Shown one piece after another: positions 32,866 to 43,861 of a stretch of DNA of 64,000 nt. The notes under the pieces were generated by a model. That model had not been told where the DNA came from. It was given only the letters and a program-made list of their open reading frames with translations, and did not search any database. Numbering within the stretch: position 1 is the first letter of the stretch; each line of letters opens with the position of its first letter. The position numbers and the translations under genes are program-made. The stretch comes from Pegoplata infirma (lineage: Eukaryota > Arthropoda > Insecta > Diptera > Anthomyiidae): positions 48,055,943 to 48,119,942 of the forward strand of contig OY992537.1 of NCBI GenBank assembly GCA_963921195.1, read 5' to 3'.

Positions 32866-34030
32866 TTATACCCTCCACTCTAGTGAAAGAGGGTATATAT
32901 AAGTTTGTCATTCCGTTTGTAACACATCGAAATATTGGTCTAGGACCCCATAAAGTATATATATTCATGATCCTTGATCGATTTTAAGTCGATCTAGCGA
33001 TGTCCGTCCGTCCGTCCGTCCGTCCGTCTGTCTGTCTGTCTGTCCGTTGAAAACACGCTAACTTTTGAAAGACTTTACGGAGGCTCCTGAAGTTTAACAT
33101 ATATGTTGGCCATTTACCGGGTCAGGTTGGTATTGCAATCCAGCGAAATCGGTCCAGTGGTTCAAAAGTTATGAGCAAAAGAGTAAATTTTGGCAAGGGT
33201 ATTTTGCGAATTTTCGAGATTAAAACCACTCTAACTTTCGAAAGACAATTCTGAGGGTGCTGAAGCTTAGCATATATATTTCTCGTTCCCCAAGTCTGTT
33301 TGGTTTTGAATTTCAGCAAAATCGGTTCAGTGGTTCAAAAGTTATAAGCAAGGCTCTGAGTTTCGGATTTTTTTCACCTTAAACTTGTTAAACAAGTTTT
33401 ATAAGCATGGTGAAATACAAGTTTTTTTTATTAAAACTTGTTGTTGTTTGTTTTCTTGTCGTGGGGTGCAGTTTAGTGGTTAGACAAGTAAATATTTGTT
33501 ATTGTTTTGTTAGTGTAACTGTATGTAACGGTGTATAGTAAGTATTTTGGAAAAAAAAATCAAATAAAGTATGTGTATGATTGAATGTTTGTTTGTTTTT
33601 GGTTTTTAAAGAAGAGGTAAAATAAAGAAGAGTTAAAATAAAATGAGGGAAATATGTGAAATAGTTTTTTTTTGTATTACATATATGTAGGTATAAAACA
33701 ACAAAAATATTTTACAAAGTAATTTTGTTACTCAAAGAAATTGTACACTAAAAAAATTTTAACACTGAAAAAATGTTACACTCAAAAAAAAAATGTACAC
33801 ATTAATTTTTTTTAATGAAATATCACACTCAAAAAAATGTTGACAGTCAAAAAAATTTTACACTCAAAAAAATTTGATTGATTAAAAAAAAGTTTTACTC
33901 AAAATAATATATTTATAATAAAAAAATTTGTAATGCAATTTTTTAAAATTTTTTTTAGAAAATTACTATCAGATAACATTGTGGAGGGTATTCATAGATT
34001 CGACCAAGTCGAATTTAATTTTTCTACTTG
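32866..34030 (-). mobile_element. DINE-1-like element, sister of 30993-32020
   Basis: It reads as the reverse complement of the 30993-32020 copy: tataccctccactc, the gacccc-ataaagtatatata block, (GTCC/GTCT)n at 33001-33045, two aatcggt-cagtggttcaaaag units, an acactcaaaaaaattt minisatellite (33740-33900) and the hairpin end before ctacttg. About 33420-33720 has no counterpart in the sister. Confidence 0.8.
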
Positions 34031-34039
34031 TTTCTATAT

Positions 34040-34460
34040 AAAAATTTAAAGATTCCAATTTTTCCTCATTATTTTTCTATAGAAAAATACACAAATTTTT
34101 CCTATAAAAAAATTCCCAAATTTTTGGTCTAGAAAAATTCTCAAATCTTTCGTCTGGAAAAAAATTCTCGTATTTTGCTAAAAAATGCCTGCGAATTTTG
34201 TACTCTTGCCCAAATCATGACAATGTTTTGCGAAAGATTTGGATGTACTTGCCAAATCAGAGTTTTTTTTTTTTTAAATAATGTTATATTACTTTGCTAT
34301 TCCATGTACAACGAATTGAAATATCAGTCGACGACCCCATTAAATATTCAAATAAGCTGTACATTTGGTAAATGAGTTCAAAAAAGTGTTTTTACATTTT
34401 GGAGAGAATAAAAGATTCGGCACCGAAAAATTTAACACTCTCACTTGTTTTATGTACATT
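34040..34460. repeat. agaaaaattctc repeat units and DINE-1-like scraps
   Basis: Units of a ctatagaaaaattc type (34060-34170) are followed by pieces of DINE-1-like sequence, ending in a reversed hairpin end at about 34380-34450. No intact element is seen. Confidence 0.45.
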
Positions 34461-34746
34461 CATTTGATAAACAAATGGAACATTTTTAAGTGAAAAGTTT
34501 AACTTGATGGAAAAGTAGTTTTGGCAACAAACTGGTAAAAAAATTGATGAAAAAAAAATTATAAAAAAAAATTTTTGACTAGAAAAAAATGGATAAAAAA
34601 GTTTTTTTTGATGAGAAAAAATTGATAAAAAAAAATTTGATGTAAAAAAATTTGATAAAAAATAAATTGATGTAAAAAAAAATTATTGAAAAAAAAATGT
34701 ATGAGAAAAAAAGAAAAAAAAAATTGATAAAAAAATTGATAAAAAA
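34461..34746. repeat. Low-complexity gataaaaaa/gatgaaaaaa tract
   Basis: Between about 34530 and 34745 the sequence is loosely repeated tgataaaaaaa and tgatgtaaaaaa units. I see nothing else. Confidence 0.6.
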
Positions 34747-35069
34747 AAGTAAGAGTGTTAAATTAAATAAAATATGTCAGGGGCGTTTCTTAATTTTTTA
34801 AGGGGGGGGGGTGATCGGGTCAGTGGGGGACGTTGAGAGCATCTTCCCATCGCGATAGATATACCAAATGTTTCATATATTTAACAAAAATACAAAAAAG
34901 AACATGTAAAAAAGTGTATTTTTTTAGAGGTTGGTTTAGTTCTTCAAGGGGAACCTTTTTCCCCCTGGTCCGATTTGGCCAATTTCCGAACTTAACCTGC
35001 CTAGGAACATAAGACATATTTGTGCCAAACTTGTGGGTGTAGCTCTTTTATTTTGGACTGCATCGTGTT

Positions 35070-35434
35070 TGTTTGTTAATCGTTGCCTGAGGCGTATTCT
35101 TCGCATATTTTGGCCAAGAACCATTTCTAACGAAGAATTACTGCGAAGAACGAATCAAGTAGAAATTGCCATCGAAATCAGACGTAGAAAGTGGAATTGG
35201 ATTGGCCATACGTTAAGAAGGGATGATAACAACATAGCGAAGCATGCCTCACGATGGAACCCTTTTGATAGCGTGAACCGTGGAGTCGGTAGACCTCGCA
35301 TAACCTGGCGAAGATCAACAGAAGATGAAGTGATGTCTTTAAATGTGAGCTGGGGTCAACTTAGAACCCTTGCACAAAACCGAGTTCGTTGGAAGTCAGC
35401 TGTAGTGGACGCTCTATGCTCCAATAGGAGTTAA
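35070..35434 (+). pseudogene. 5'-truncated non-LTR retrotransposon, C-terminus of reverse transcriptase ORF
   Basis: This is the last about 120 codons of a LINE polyprotein, in frame to a stop at 35432-35434. It begins FVNRCLRRILRIFWPRTISN and contains RRRKWNWIGHTLRRDD, followed by a GRPRITWRR motif and a final DALCSNRS. These are conserved C-terminal motifs, downstream of the reverse transcriptase domain, in a LINE group common in invertebrates (RTE-like by my recollection; clade uncertain). Endonuclease and catalytic RT regions are missing, so it cannot mobilise itself. The insertion has an 11-bp duplication TGCATCGTGTT (35059-35069 and 36578-36588). This is the typical target-primed, 5'-truncated arrival of a LINE, landing in a DINE-1-like element. 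The 3' tail is a short AT-repeat at about 35441-35455. A frame starting at 35033 would include 12 unrelated host-repeat codons. Confidence 0.8.
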
Positions 35435-35453
35435 AGGAAATCATATATATATA

Positions 35454-36569
35454 TATTAGAGTGTCCCTTATTTTGGAAATGTTGGAAATCTTGAGACGGT
35501 ACCCGCTCATTTTTTTCCTTTTGACTTAAAAATAACTCAGGAAAAATTTTACGCCCCTAGGACCACGCCTTCCCTACGCGACGGGCCCTTAAAGAGCGGG
35601 GCCTAAAAAATCATTTTTCCATACAAACCAAAAAATTTTTTTTTTGATTTTTAATTTTTTTGTTATTATTTATTATATTACTTGGTTTGCTTATTCACAA
35701 CAAAAAATTTGATTTTGGTGGGATAAGTCTTTCAGCGCTAAAAAATTTTTCGCAAAAAAAAATTTTGAGCCGCCGGGGTCCTACAGTAAAAAATTTTTAA
35801 AAAATATTTTTTTTTAGTTTTGACCAGCAACGGTTTTAGCTGCTATGTTGCTTTAAATGATATATATTCATAAAAAAATATTTTTTGTATCTGTGACATC
35901 TTAATCGTGTTCTAAAAAAGGGTAAAAAATGCATTGATGATTTTTTTCGATACACGATAAAAATGTCACAAATATGAATAATATTTTTTTTGGAATATAT
36001 ATCATTAAAAACAACATAAAAACTAAAACCATTGCTTTTCAAAACTAAAAAAAAATATTTTTTAAAAATTTTTTACCGTAGGATTCCTACGGCTCAAAAT
36101 TTTTTTTTTCGAAAAAGATAAAGATGTCACAGATATGAATAATTTTTTTTTTGGAATATATATCATTTAAAGCAACATAGCAACTAAAACCGTTGCTGGT
36201 CAAAACTAAAAAAAAATATTTTTTAAAAATTTTTTACTGTAGGACCCCGGCCGCCCAAATTTTTTTTTTGCGAAAAATTTTTTAGCGCTGAAAGACTTAT
36301 CCCTCCAAAATCAAATTTTTTGTCGTGAATAAGCAAACCAAGTAATATAATAATTAATAACAAAAAAATTAAAAATAAAAAAAAAATTTTTTTGGTTTGT
36401 ATGGAAAAATGATTTTTTAGGCCCCGCTCTTTAAGGCCCCGTCGCGTAGGGAAGGCGTGGTCCTAGGGGCGTAAAATTTTTCCTGAGTTATTTTTAAGTC
36501 AAAAGGAAAAAAATGAGCGGGTACCGTCTCAAGATTTCCAACATTTCCAAAATAAGGGACACTCTAATA
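35454..36569. mobile_element. Palindromic TATTAG element, 1.1 kb, in the LINE tail
   Basis: The ends are TATTAGAGTGTCCCTTATTT and a near-perfect complement. The arms of about 500 bp match almost base for base, for example gagcggggcctaaaaaatc and gcgtaaaatttttcctgag, around a centre near 36000-36080. It lies in an AT dinucleotide run, so the TA duplication is ambiguous. A half copy is at 47560-48384, and the element resembles 37630-39419. Confidence 0.8.
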
Positions 36570-36676
36570 TATATATATGCATCGTGTTAACTACATTCGG
36601 ACGGACGGACATCGCTATAATGTCCTAGAATCGATCACTGATCAATAATATATATACTTTATGGGGTCCCCGATCC

Positions 36677-36850
36677 CATAAAAAAATTCTAAGGTTTTTC
36701 CTATAGAAAAAATTCCTAAATTATTCCTTTAGAAAATTTTAAATTTTTTGCTAAAGAAAAATTCTCAAACTTTTTCCTTCAGAAATATTGTAAGATTCTA
36801 AGACATTTTTCGTAGAAAAAAAAATTCTAGGATTTTTTCGTTATCACTTT
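36677..36850. repeat. agaaaaattctaagattt repeat units
   Basis: These are diverged units of the same family as the array at 56100-58210. Confidence 0.45.
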
Positions 36851-37629
36851 CCTATTTCCCTCTTCTTTCCTCATTTTCCTTTCTTTTTCTTTTCCTTTTT
36901 TTTCTTTCGAATTCGTTTTTGGGGGGAGAGGGGTTGGAATTTCCCTTCCTCCGAGGATCCGCGCCCGGGAATACCCCACATATAGGATCAAGTCTATTTA
37001 ATTTTCTCCTTTTTAACTTCTGCTTGATTACATTTAAAAAAAATATTTTTATTTTCACTATCGTTAAGAAATTGTTGTTTTCTCTTTATGACCATCATTC
37101 TGAAACACTTAACACAGAAGTGCGTGGTCATAATCGAGTTCAGTTCCTTTGGTGAATTTTAATAAGGAATGTGTATAAAAAAAACTAAAAGGAAAATATA
37201 CAAATTAAAGAAATTAATTGTTTTAAATAATAATATTAATTTGTAATTCATAACAAAAAATTTTAATGATTTTTTTTAAATGTTTTAAATAAAATGTCTT
37301 TATTGAGCAGAAATAAAATATCAACAAAATGAAATAACTTGATGAAATTAAAAATAAAAAACTTTTTCGCAAACATGTGAATCAGAGCAACATGGAAATA
37401 TAAAAAGTGTTTTTTACTATTATCGGTATATCTAGAGCAATGGTTCCCAACCCTTGATTCTGGCCCCACCATTTAAAATTCTATCAATATTGATAAAATT
37501 TTTATAAAATTTTATATAATTTTATGCGAAAATTGGCCACCCATTTTCTAATTTAATATGGTTTTATCGACTCATTTTTCGCATCAAATTCTATATAAAA
37601 ATATATTATGTTTATAAAATATTTATGTA
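36851..37629. other. Pyrimidine tract, short GC-rich patch and AT-rich spacer
   Basis: A C/T-rich tract (36851-36905) is followed by a G-run and a GC-rich patch (36950-36980, ggatccgcgcccgggaat) of unknown origin. The rest to 37629 is AT-rich without visible features. A ggttcccaaccc motif at 37440-37452 resembles a hAT terminus, but no partner end was found. Confidence 0.35.
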
Positions 37630-39419
37630 TATTAGAGTGACTCAAAAAAAAAAGTTCATGATGTACCCCCCTCAAAATTAACTTTGACATGTTTTATGAA
37701 GATTCCCAAAATATTTGGGCTCTAGCGATAATCTCCCGTGAGCTAAACCGCGTCAAAAAATGGTCCAAAAATGGTATTTTTCATGAATAAAAAATTCAGT
37801 AAATTTTTTTTTGTCCAATAAATGACCAAATATAATAGATATTTAGGAATTCTTTGATTCTGCATTAAAACATTTTAAAAATCTAAAAACAGACTCGAGA
37901 TAACGAGATGTTTATGTCAGTTTTTTGATGCTTTTCAATTCGAATTTACTGAAAACTTAAATAACTTTGGTATTTTTTGTCCGATTTTCACTTCTAATAC
38001 ATCGTTAGAAAGGTGTTGACCACCGCTTGAGATTTTAGTCAAAAATTAACCCTTAACTGCACTGTCTTACTTTTTTATAAAATTTATTTCAACATCATTA
38101 AAAAACATTTTATAACCACAAAAAGCATATCTTTGTGCAGGAAACACGTTTAATTAATATATTTGGCCACAATTAATTTAACCCATGCATGATCAAAATA
38201 TTTTGGCACACATTTTTTAAAAAGTTTTTGCGGAAATTATTGAAAGCTAATTGTAATACTTTAAAAAAATAAAATAAATAAGGTTTTTGTTTATCTAGAC
38301 GTGCTTATTAATATCAAATAATTATTACGGGTCACACTTTCCCGGTCAAATTTTTTTTTTCGGAATTTGTATGTGCAAATTAATTTTTAAAATAAAACAT
38401 AAACAAATTTTGTCTTAATTGCATATATTCGTGCAAAAAAACCCATCTAATATTTTAAATAAGCAAATGTGTCAAAAAATATCAATTATATTATTTTTTT
38501 TAAGTATTACAACTGGACTTAAATTTTTTCCATATTTTTTTTTTAATTGGTCATGAATGGGTTAAATAAAAAATATTAAGATCTCTTTATTAGAGACGTT
38601 TTTTGCACGAATATATGCGATTAAGAAAAAATTGGGCTATCTTTTATTTCTAAAATTTATTTGCACATACAAATTTCGAAAATAAAAATTGACCGGGAAG
38701 TGTTACACGTAATAATTATTTGATATTAATAAGCACGTCTAGATAAACAAAAACCTTATTTATTTTATTTTTTAAAAGTATTATAATTAGCTTTCAATAA
38801 TTTCCGCAAAAACTTTTTTAAAAATATTTGCCAAAATATTTTGATCATGCATGGGTTAAATTAATTGTGGCCAAATATATTAATTAAACGTGTTTCCTGC
38901 ACAAAGATATGCTTTTTTTGGTTATATAATGGTTTTTAATGATGTCGAAATAAATTTTATAAAAAAGTAAGACAGTGCAGTTAAGGGTTAATTTTTGATT
39001 AAAATCTTAAGCGGTGGTCAACACCATTCTAACGATGTATTAGAAGTGAAAATCGGACAAAAAATACCAAAGTTATTTAAGTTTTCAGTAAATTCGAATT
39101 GAAAAGCATCAAAAAACTGACATAAACATCTCGTTATCTCGAGTCTGTGGTTAGATTTATAAAATGTTTTAATGCAGAATCAAAGAATTCCTAAATATCT
39201 ATTATATTTGGTCATTCATTGGACAAAAAAAAATTTACTGAATTTTTTATTCATGAAAAATACCATTTTTGGACCTTTTTTTGACGCGGTTTAGCTCACG
39301 GGAGATTATCGCTAGAGCCCAAATATTTTGGGAATCTTCATAAAACATGTCAACGTTAATTTTGATGGGGGTACAACTTTAACTTTTTTTTTGCCCATAT
39401 AAGGTGAGTCGGTCTAATG
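37630..39419. mobile_element. Giant palindromic TATTAG/CATTAG element, 1.79 kb
   Basis: The ends TATTAGAGTGACTC and GAGTCGGTCTAATG are flanked by TA (37628-37629, 39420-39421). The arms of about 830 bp pair almost continuously, including tctagcgataatctcccgtg, gtcggacaaaaaatac and cacgtttaattaatatattt blocks, around a centre of roughly 120 bases near 38520. No coding content. If transcribed it would form a very long hairpin RNA. Confidence 0.85.
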
Positions 39420-39421
39420 TA

Positions 39422-39628
39422 TATATGTCAAAACTTGTTTACTCGGTCTGCTTTCAAAAAATAAAAATAAAATAAATCTATCTATATAATAAAATTGGAT
39501 TTATTTATTTCTTTTTTATTGTGGTTCTACATTGTTTTTGTAAGAGTGAATTTTAAATTAGTGGTTAGTTTGGTCATGTCATGGAATCAAGAGAAGATTT
39601 TTTTACGTTTACAATATTATTATTATTA
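39422..39628. other. Short AT-rich spacer
   Basis: No feature is visible between the two palindromes. Confidence 0.35.
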
Positions 39629-40738
39629 CACTGCGTGACAAAACTAACCACTATTTTAGAAAACAAGAGGTACGAACATCATTTTAATATATTTCGGACA
39701 TGCTGAATCAAATGGCGTACTCCGTTTTTCGATGTATGGTACAGTTTTCTTGTAAAATGGCATTTAAGATTGGCTGATTTTCAGCTGCTTTTTTAACAAA
39801 AAAAAAATTCCAAAGCTAAAGATTTTAAATTTTATGGCATGGAAAACAAAGATATAACTTGTAGCAATATTTCTAATATAAATTTGGTTTAAAGCTCTTC
39901 ATCTTAAGCCCTTAAATTTGCTGATTTCTTCATTTTTTTAAGTTTTCGCGAAATTAACCGCTAAATTGGTCTCTGATAAAAAACTTCATTTTGTGGATCA
40001 TAAAGGCGTCCATTACACTACGAATAGTGGACAAAAAACATCTATGTTATATGGACCATCATGATGAAAATCGCGAAAAACCGTTTTTTTGTATATGGCA
40101 GCATCACTTTAGGAGATGATTTGAGGCTTCATCTTTTTGTATATAATGTGGGAACCTTAAACAATGAACTGACCCAAAATTTGTCCAAAAAAGTTTTTAT
40201 TTACAAAAGTTATCTTAACAAAAACTATAATTATTGTATAGCAAACACTGAAATAATAGTTTTTGTTAAGATAACTTTTGCAAATGAAAACATTTTTGGC
40301 CGAATTTTTGTTCAGTTAGTTGTTTAAGGTTCCCACATTATATACTAAAAGATGGAACCTTAAATCATCTCGTAAAGTGATGCTGACATATACAAAAAAA
40401 CGGTTTTTCGCGATTTTAATCATGATATAACATAGCTGTTTTTTGTCCATTATTCGTATTGTTAGGGATGCATTTTTGATTCATTAAAAGCAAGTTTTTT
40501 ATCAAAGACCAATTTGGCAGTTAATTTCGCGAAAACCTTAAAAAATGCATAAATTCGCGAATTTAAAGGCTTAAATTGAAAAGCTTTAAACCAAATTTGC
40601 ATAAGAAATGTTGCTACAAGTCATATCTTTGTTTTTCATGTCATAAAATTTATAAACCATTTACTTTGCAAATTTTTTTGTTAAAAAACTGGCTCGAAAT
40701 CAGCAAATCTTTAACGACATTTTGCAAGAAAACTATTC
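39629..40738. mobile_element. Palindromic CACTGCG element, copy 1, right end truncated
   Basis: The left end is CACTGCGTGACA. The arms pair through gtacagttttcttg, aatttcgcgaaa and aaaaaccgtttttttgtatatg, with a centre around 40180-40260. The right arm stops after ttgcaagaaaact, short of its expected terminus, and LINE-derived sequence follows. Copy 2 (43862-44553) has the missing right end. The frame 40061-40327 is a by-product. Confidence 0.75.
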
Positions 40739-40795
40739 AACTCAAATGTGAAATCCACCTTGTTATACGGATGCGAGACGTGGGGCACTTTAGGG
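40739..40795 (+). pseudogene. Tiny LINE reverse-transcriptase ORF fragment
   Basis: About 17 codons read QLNVKSTLLYGCETWGTL, matching the conserved LLYGCETW motif that lies just upstream of the NRCLRRIL motif in the LINE family seen at 35070. Nothing after codon 17 is recognisable, so this is a short relic at a rearrangement junction. The longer open frame continuing to 41119 is not supported as coding. Confidence 0.55.
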
Positions 40796-41110
40796 CAAGT
40801 TAGAATGGTAGGATCAAATTTTTTAAAAATGTTTTGTATGGGAGCCCCCTTAGGAAGTGGAAATAGGGGTAAAGTATGTTCAAGAAAAATGTTGGGGGCA
40901 GAAAATTATTGGAGGTCGGTCTCACATTGCACCCCTCCAGGGGCGTTTCTAGGGGAGTTTTGGGGCTTTTTGAGGATTTTTACCTCTTTACGCCCAACTT
41001 TGACCCCAATGAGGGGCCATATGGCCCCTCCCCACCGCCCCCATTTTTTGGCTCGTGCTTTCTTATTCGAACCTAAAAAAATTAGAGGGTATCGCGGATC
41101 GAAATCGAAA
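40796..41110. repeat. GC-richer segment of unknown origin
   Basis: This segment (for example the gaggggccatatggcccctc palindrome at about 41012-41031) is clearly richer in G and C than its neighbours. Two overlapping frames (40748-41119 and 40876-41076) exist but show no domain I recognise. Confidence 0.35.
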
Positions 41111-42409
41111 ATTGGTTAGCTATCCCACGCCTAATAGTGCAAATTGAAGAACCGTTTTTTGTGTTCCAAAGTTACAAAAAAAATTTTTTCATAGATATCC
41201 CACTCGCATCCCACTAAGCGACCCCACAGCTCTTAAAGGAAATCACCTAAGTTTTCTTTTGAATCAAAAAAAATGGGCCCAATTTGAGGAAAAAGTCAAA
41301 AAAGTTTTGGATTTTTAAGAAAAAAAATCAAAAATTTTTTTTTTATTTTTTTTATATTTTTTTTTCGAAAGACTGAAGAAATAGCTATCTAAACTCTTTG
41401 GGACACATTTTGCTAAAAGCAAAAGGTAAGAAGTTACATGGATGAGAATCAACACCTCTTTGGCCAAAATGTCAAACTTCGACCCCCTCTAACTCAGAGA
41501 GTTCTTGATCGATCTCGTTGAAAAATTGCGTCTGAACTACTATCCTAGTGGACTAACCTTGGTGCAAATTTCATCCCGATCGGAAGACATCGGTTTCAAA
41601 AGTTGTGTCAGTTGACATGAAAACCCACATATATAAATCAACCAACCTGATTTCAAATATATTTGGTTGTAATGCTAGTAAAATTTCGAAATCATAGATT
41701 TCTTTTATTAATAATTTTTTTAAAAATTCTGATGATTTTGAAATTTTTAAATTTCCGAAATGATCGTCAATTTAATCCGGAAAATAACCAAATATTTTGA
41801 AAGCAGAAACTTTTTGAGTATTTATTGCGAGAATATTCTAATAAAGAAAGTAAAGTTAACAGTAATTTTTGATGTTAATTCATAATGAGGAACATGAAAC
41901 TGAGCTCGAACTAGAAAAAAATATTTTTCATTATATTATAAATTAAGAAGATTGTTCCACCCTTATGAATTTTCATTTATATATTTTTTAATGAAAGTAA
42001 TTTAAATAAAAACAAAAACCATAAAAACCAATATATTTATTTTGATTTTGAAGTTGTATTAACTCGGGGAATAGAAGGGTATATAAAATGATAAATGCGT
42101 TGTTAAATACAATTAAAAAAAATGCACATAATTAACATTTAATGTAAATCGACTTAATTTATCCGTTCATTATTTATAAATAATACTATCAGTTTAAATC
42201 TATTTTATGTAATTTGAAATGTGTTTAAAAAATTAAATTAATAAACACATTTGTTGAAGCTAAATCGAACATTTAAAAAATAACACAGTGCTACAAAAGT
42301 TAAAACAAAAAAAACAAGTGAAGAAGTTCTTATATAAAAATATAGGTTGGTTGGGGTCAATAGAACACCCTAATACCCATAGTTTTTCTCGATCACTTCA
42401 TTTAGTTCC
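41111..42409. other. AT-rich spacer, no gene seen
   Basis: A stretch at about 41465-41640 (gaccccctctaactcagaga, then atttcatcccgatcggaaga) has the wording of a dispersed fly repeat. The rest shows no coding frame or element end. Confidence 0.35.
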
Positions 42410-43139
42410 TTTTTATACCCTCCACTTAGCGTCCCAAATTCATATTTAGGGGGTGAAAATGAGAGGGGAAGAAACGGTCTTTTTTCAGTTTTTTGCGTTT
42501 ATCTCCTATATAATACAAAAGAAACCTAATCATGTTATATACCAAATGAAAGGTCTTTGGAAAACATATCTTCGTGTGCAAAGAACGTTTCCAAACAAGC
42601 ACAAATTTTCGTCATATTAGTTAAAATTTTAAGACATTTTTGTTAATAATTCGAAAAATGTTTACTTTTTTGGCACGTTATTAGCATCACGAGATAGGTA
42701 TTTTAAATACCTTTAATCTGATATTAAAGGTATGCCTATACTAATTTTGAGTAAATAGACGTAAATCGAAAAAACTGAAAAAGGCCAATTTCCCCCGATA
42801 CAAATCGACCACCCTTAAAAATGAGTTTGGGCCACTAACTTCTAAACAACATATTCAAATTTCATGAAGATCGGAGGGTCACACCAGTGAGACTCTCCAT
42901 GGTAGTGATAGAGGGTATATATAGGTTTGTCATTCCGTTTGTAACTCATCGAAATATCGGTCTGGGATCCCATAAAGTACACTAAGAAAATTATGTCATT
43001 AAGTGTTTGTAGATTAAAATCGCGGATTTTTTTTTACGAAATTTTTTTTTTCAAAAGCAATTTCCTTTTAAATAAAGTTTTTTGAAATTGTGGAGGGTAT
43101 CACTACATTCGGCAAGGCCGAATTTAACTTTTTTACTTC
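42410..43139 (-). mobile_element. DINE-1-like element carrying TTA-MITE sequence
   Basis: The left end ttttataccctccactt is interrupted by a MITE piece (42427-42902). The sequence resumes with agtgatagagggtatatata, gtttgtcattccgtttgtaac and ggtctgggatcccataaagta. The hairpin end aattcggcaaggccgaattt type closes it. A TA-CACTAAGAAAATTATG terminus at 42979 suggests a further inserted MITE scrap. Confidence 0.65.
42427..42902. mobile_element. Truncated copy of the 578-bp TTA MITE
   Basis: It matches the interior and right end of 10355-10932 (blocks cccaaattcatatttaggg, atgaaaggtctttggaaaac and gaagatcggagggtcacacc). The first about 70 bases are missing and the right end is degraded (gagactctccatgg). 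Confidence 0.7.
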
Positions 43140-43405
43140 ACTCAGAAAATTATGTAAGTTACTACACCGTGAACCTATATTCAAAATATGCCAACTCAAA
43201 TTTGATCGAAATGAGTTTCCGATGGCAAATAGCTGCCCTATGCAATACCCAACTGTGAAAAAAAATTCAGAGCAAAAAAATAAATTGTTGTTGTTTTACA
43301 TCCATTTTTGTAATTCTGCTATCTCAAAGTACATATTTTTTTGGTGAAAACAAATGCCAACTTCCATTGTAAATTTCCAAAAATTTTTCAAATTTTTTAA
43401 AAAAC
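43139..43405. repeat. MITE terminus CACTCAGAAAATTATG, then spacer
   Basis: The first about 27 bases match the right terminus of the element at 59577-60145 (complement of agtaacttacataattttct). No partner end is found. The remainder to 43405 has no visible feature. Confidence 0.4.
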
Positions 43406-43860
43406 AAGTAAGAGTGTTAAATTCGGCTGTGCCGAATCTTTTATACCCTCCAACATGCAAAAAAAAATGCAGGGACCTTTTTTTTTGGGGGGGTCGAAGG
43501 GTTAATTGGGGGGGGCAAGTTTGCTCTCGAATATGGTTTAAAAATTCATTCTAATGCTTTATGCACTAAAGAATACAAGTTTATCATTATTTAAAAAAAA
43601 AATATTCCACGCCCATTAAAGGGGGAGGGGGCGGACCGAAAAATAGACATTATCTAATTCTCTGGGTCCAAATGCAGGACTTTGAACTTCCTGTAGCATA
43701 AAAATGTTGCATTTGTTAAACAAAAACACAAAAAATCATGTAAAAAAGAGGTATTTATCATGGGTTTGTTTAGTTAGGGGGAACTTTTTCCCCCTTCGTC
43801 CGATTTTGCCCATTTCCGAACTTAACCTGCCTAGGAATAGGCTCTTTTATTTTGGACTGG
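43406..43860 (+). mobile_element. DINE-1-like element truncated by palindrome copy 2
   Basis: It starts aagtaagagtgttaaattcg with the hairpin ATTCGGCTGTGCCGAAT, has the G-runs and the cttaacctgcctaggaat block, and stops at tattttggactgg. In other copies the microsatellite end follows at this point. Confidence 0.7.
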
Positions 43861-43861
43861 G

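Larger units (their letters stand above)
34747..36676 (+). mobile_element. DINE-1-like element split by a LINE insertion
   Basis: The left part (34747-35069) matches 17371-17700, including the G-run and cttaacctgcctagga blocks. The right part (36578-36676) carries gacggacggacatcgct and the tatatatactttatggggtc block. Between them lies an insertion bounded by TGCATCGTGTT on both sides. Confidence 0.75.

Noticed and set aside
37438..37629. hAT element starting near ggttcccaaccc
   Set aside because: No matching right terminus or 8-bp duplication could be found.
40748..41119. 123-aa open frame as a LINE protein
   Set aside because: Only the first about 17 codons match LINE reverse transcriptase; the rest is unrelated GC-rich repeat.
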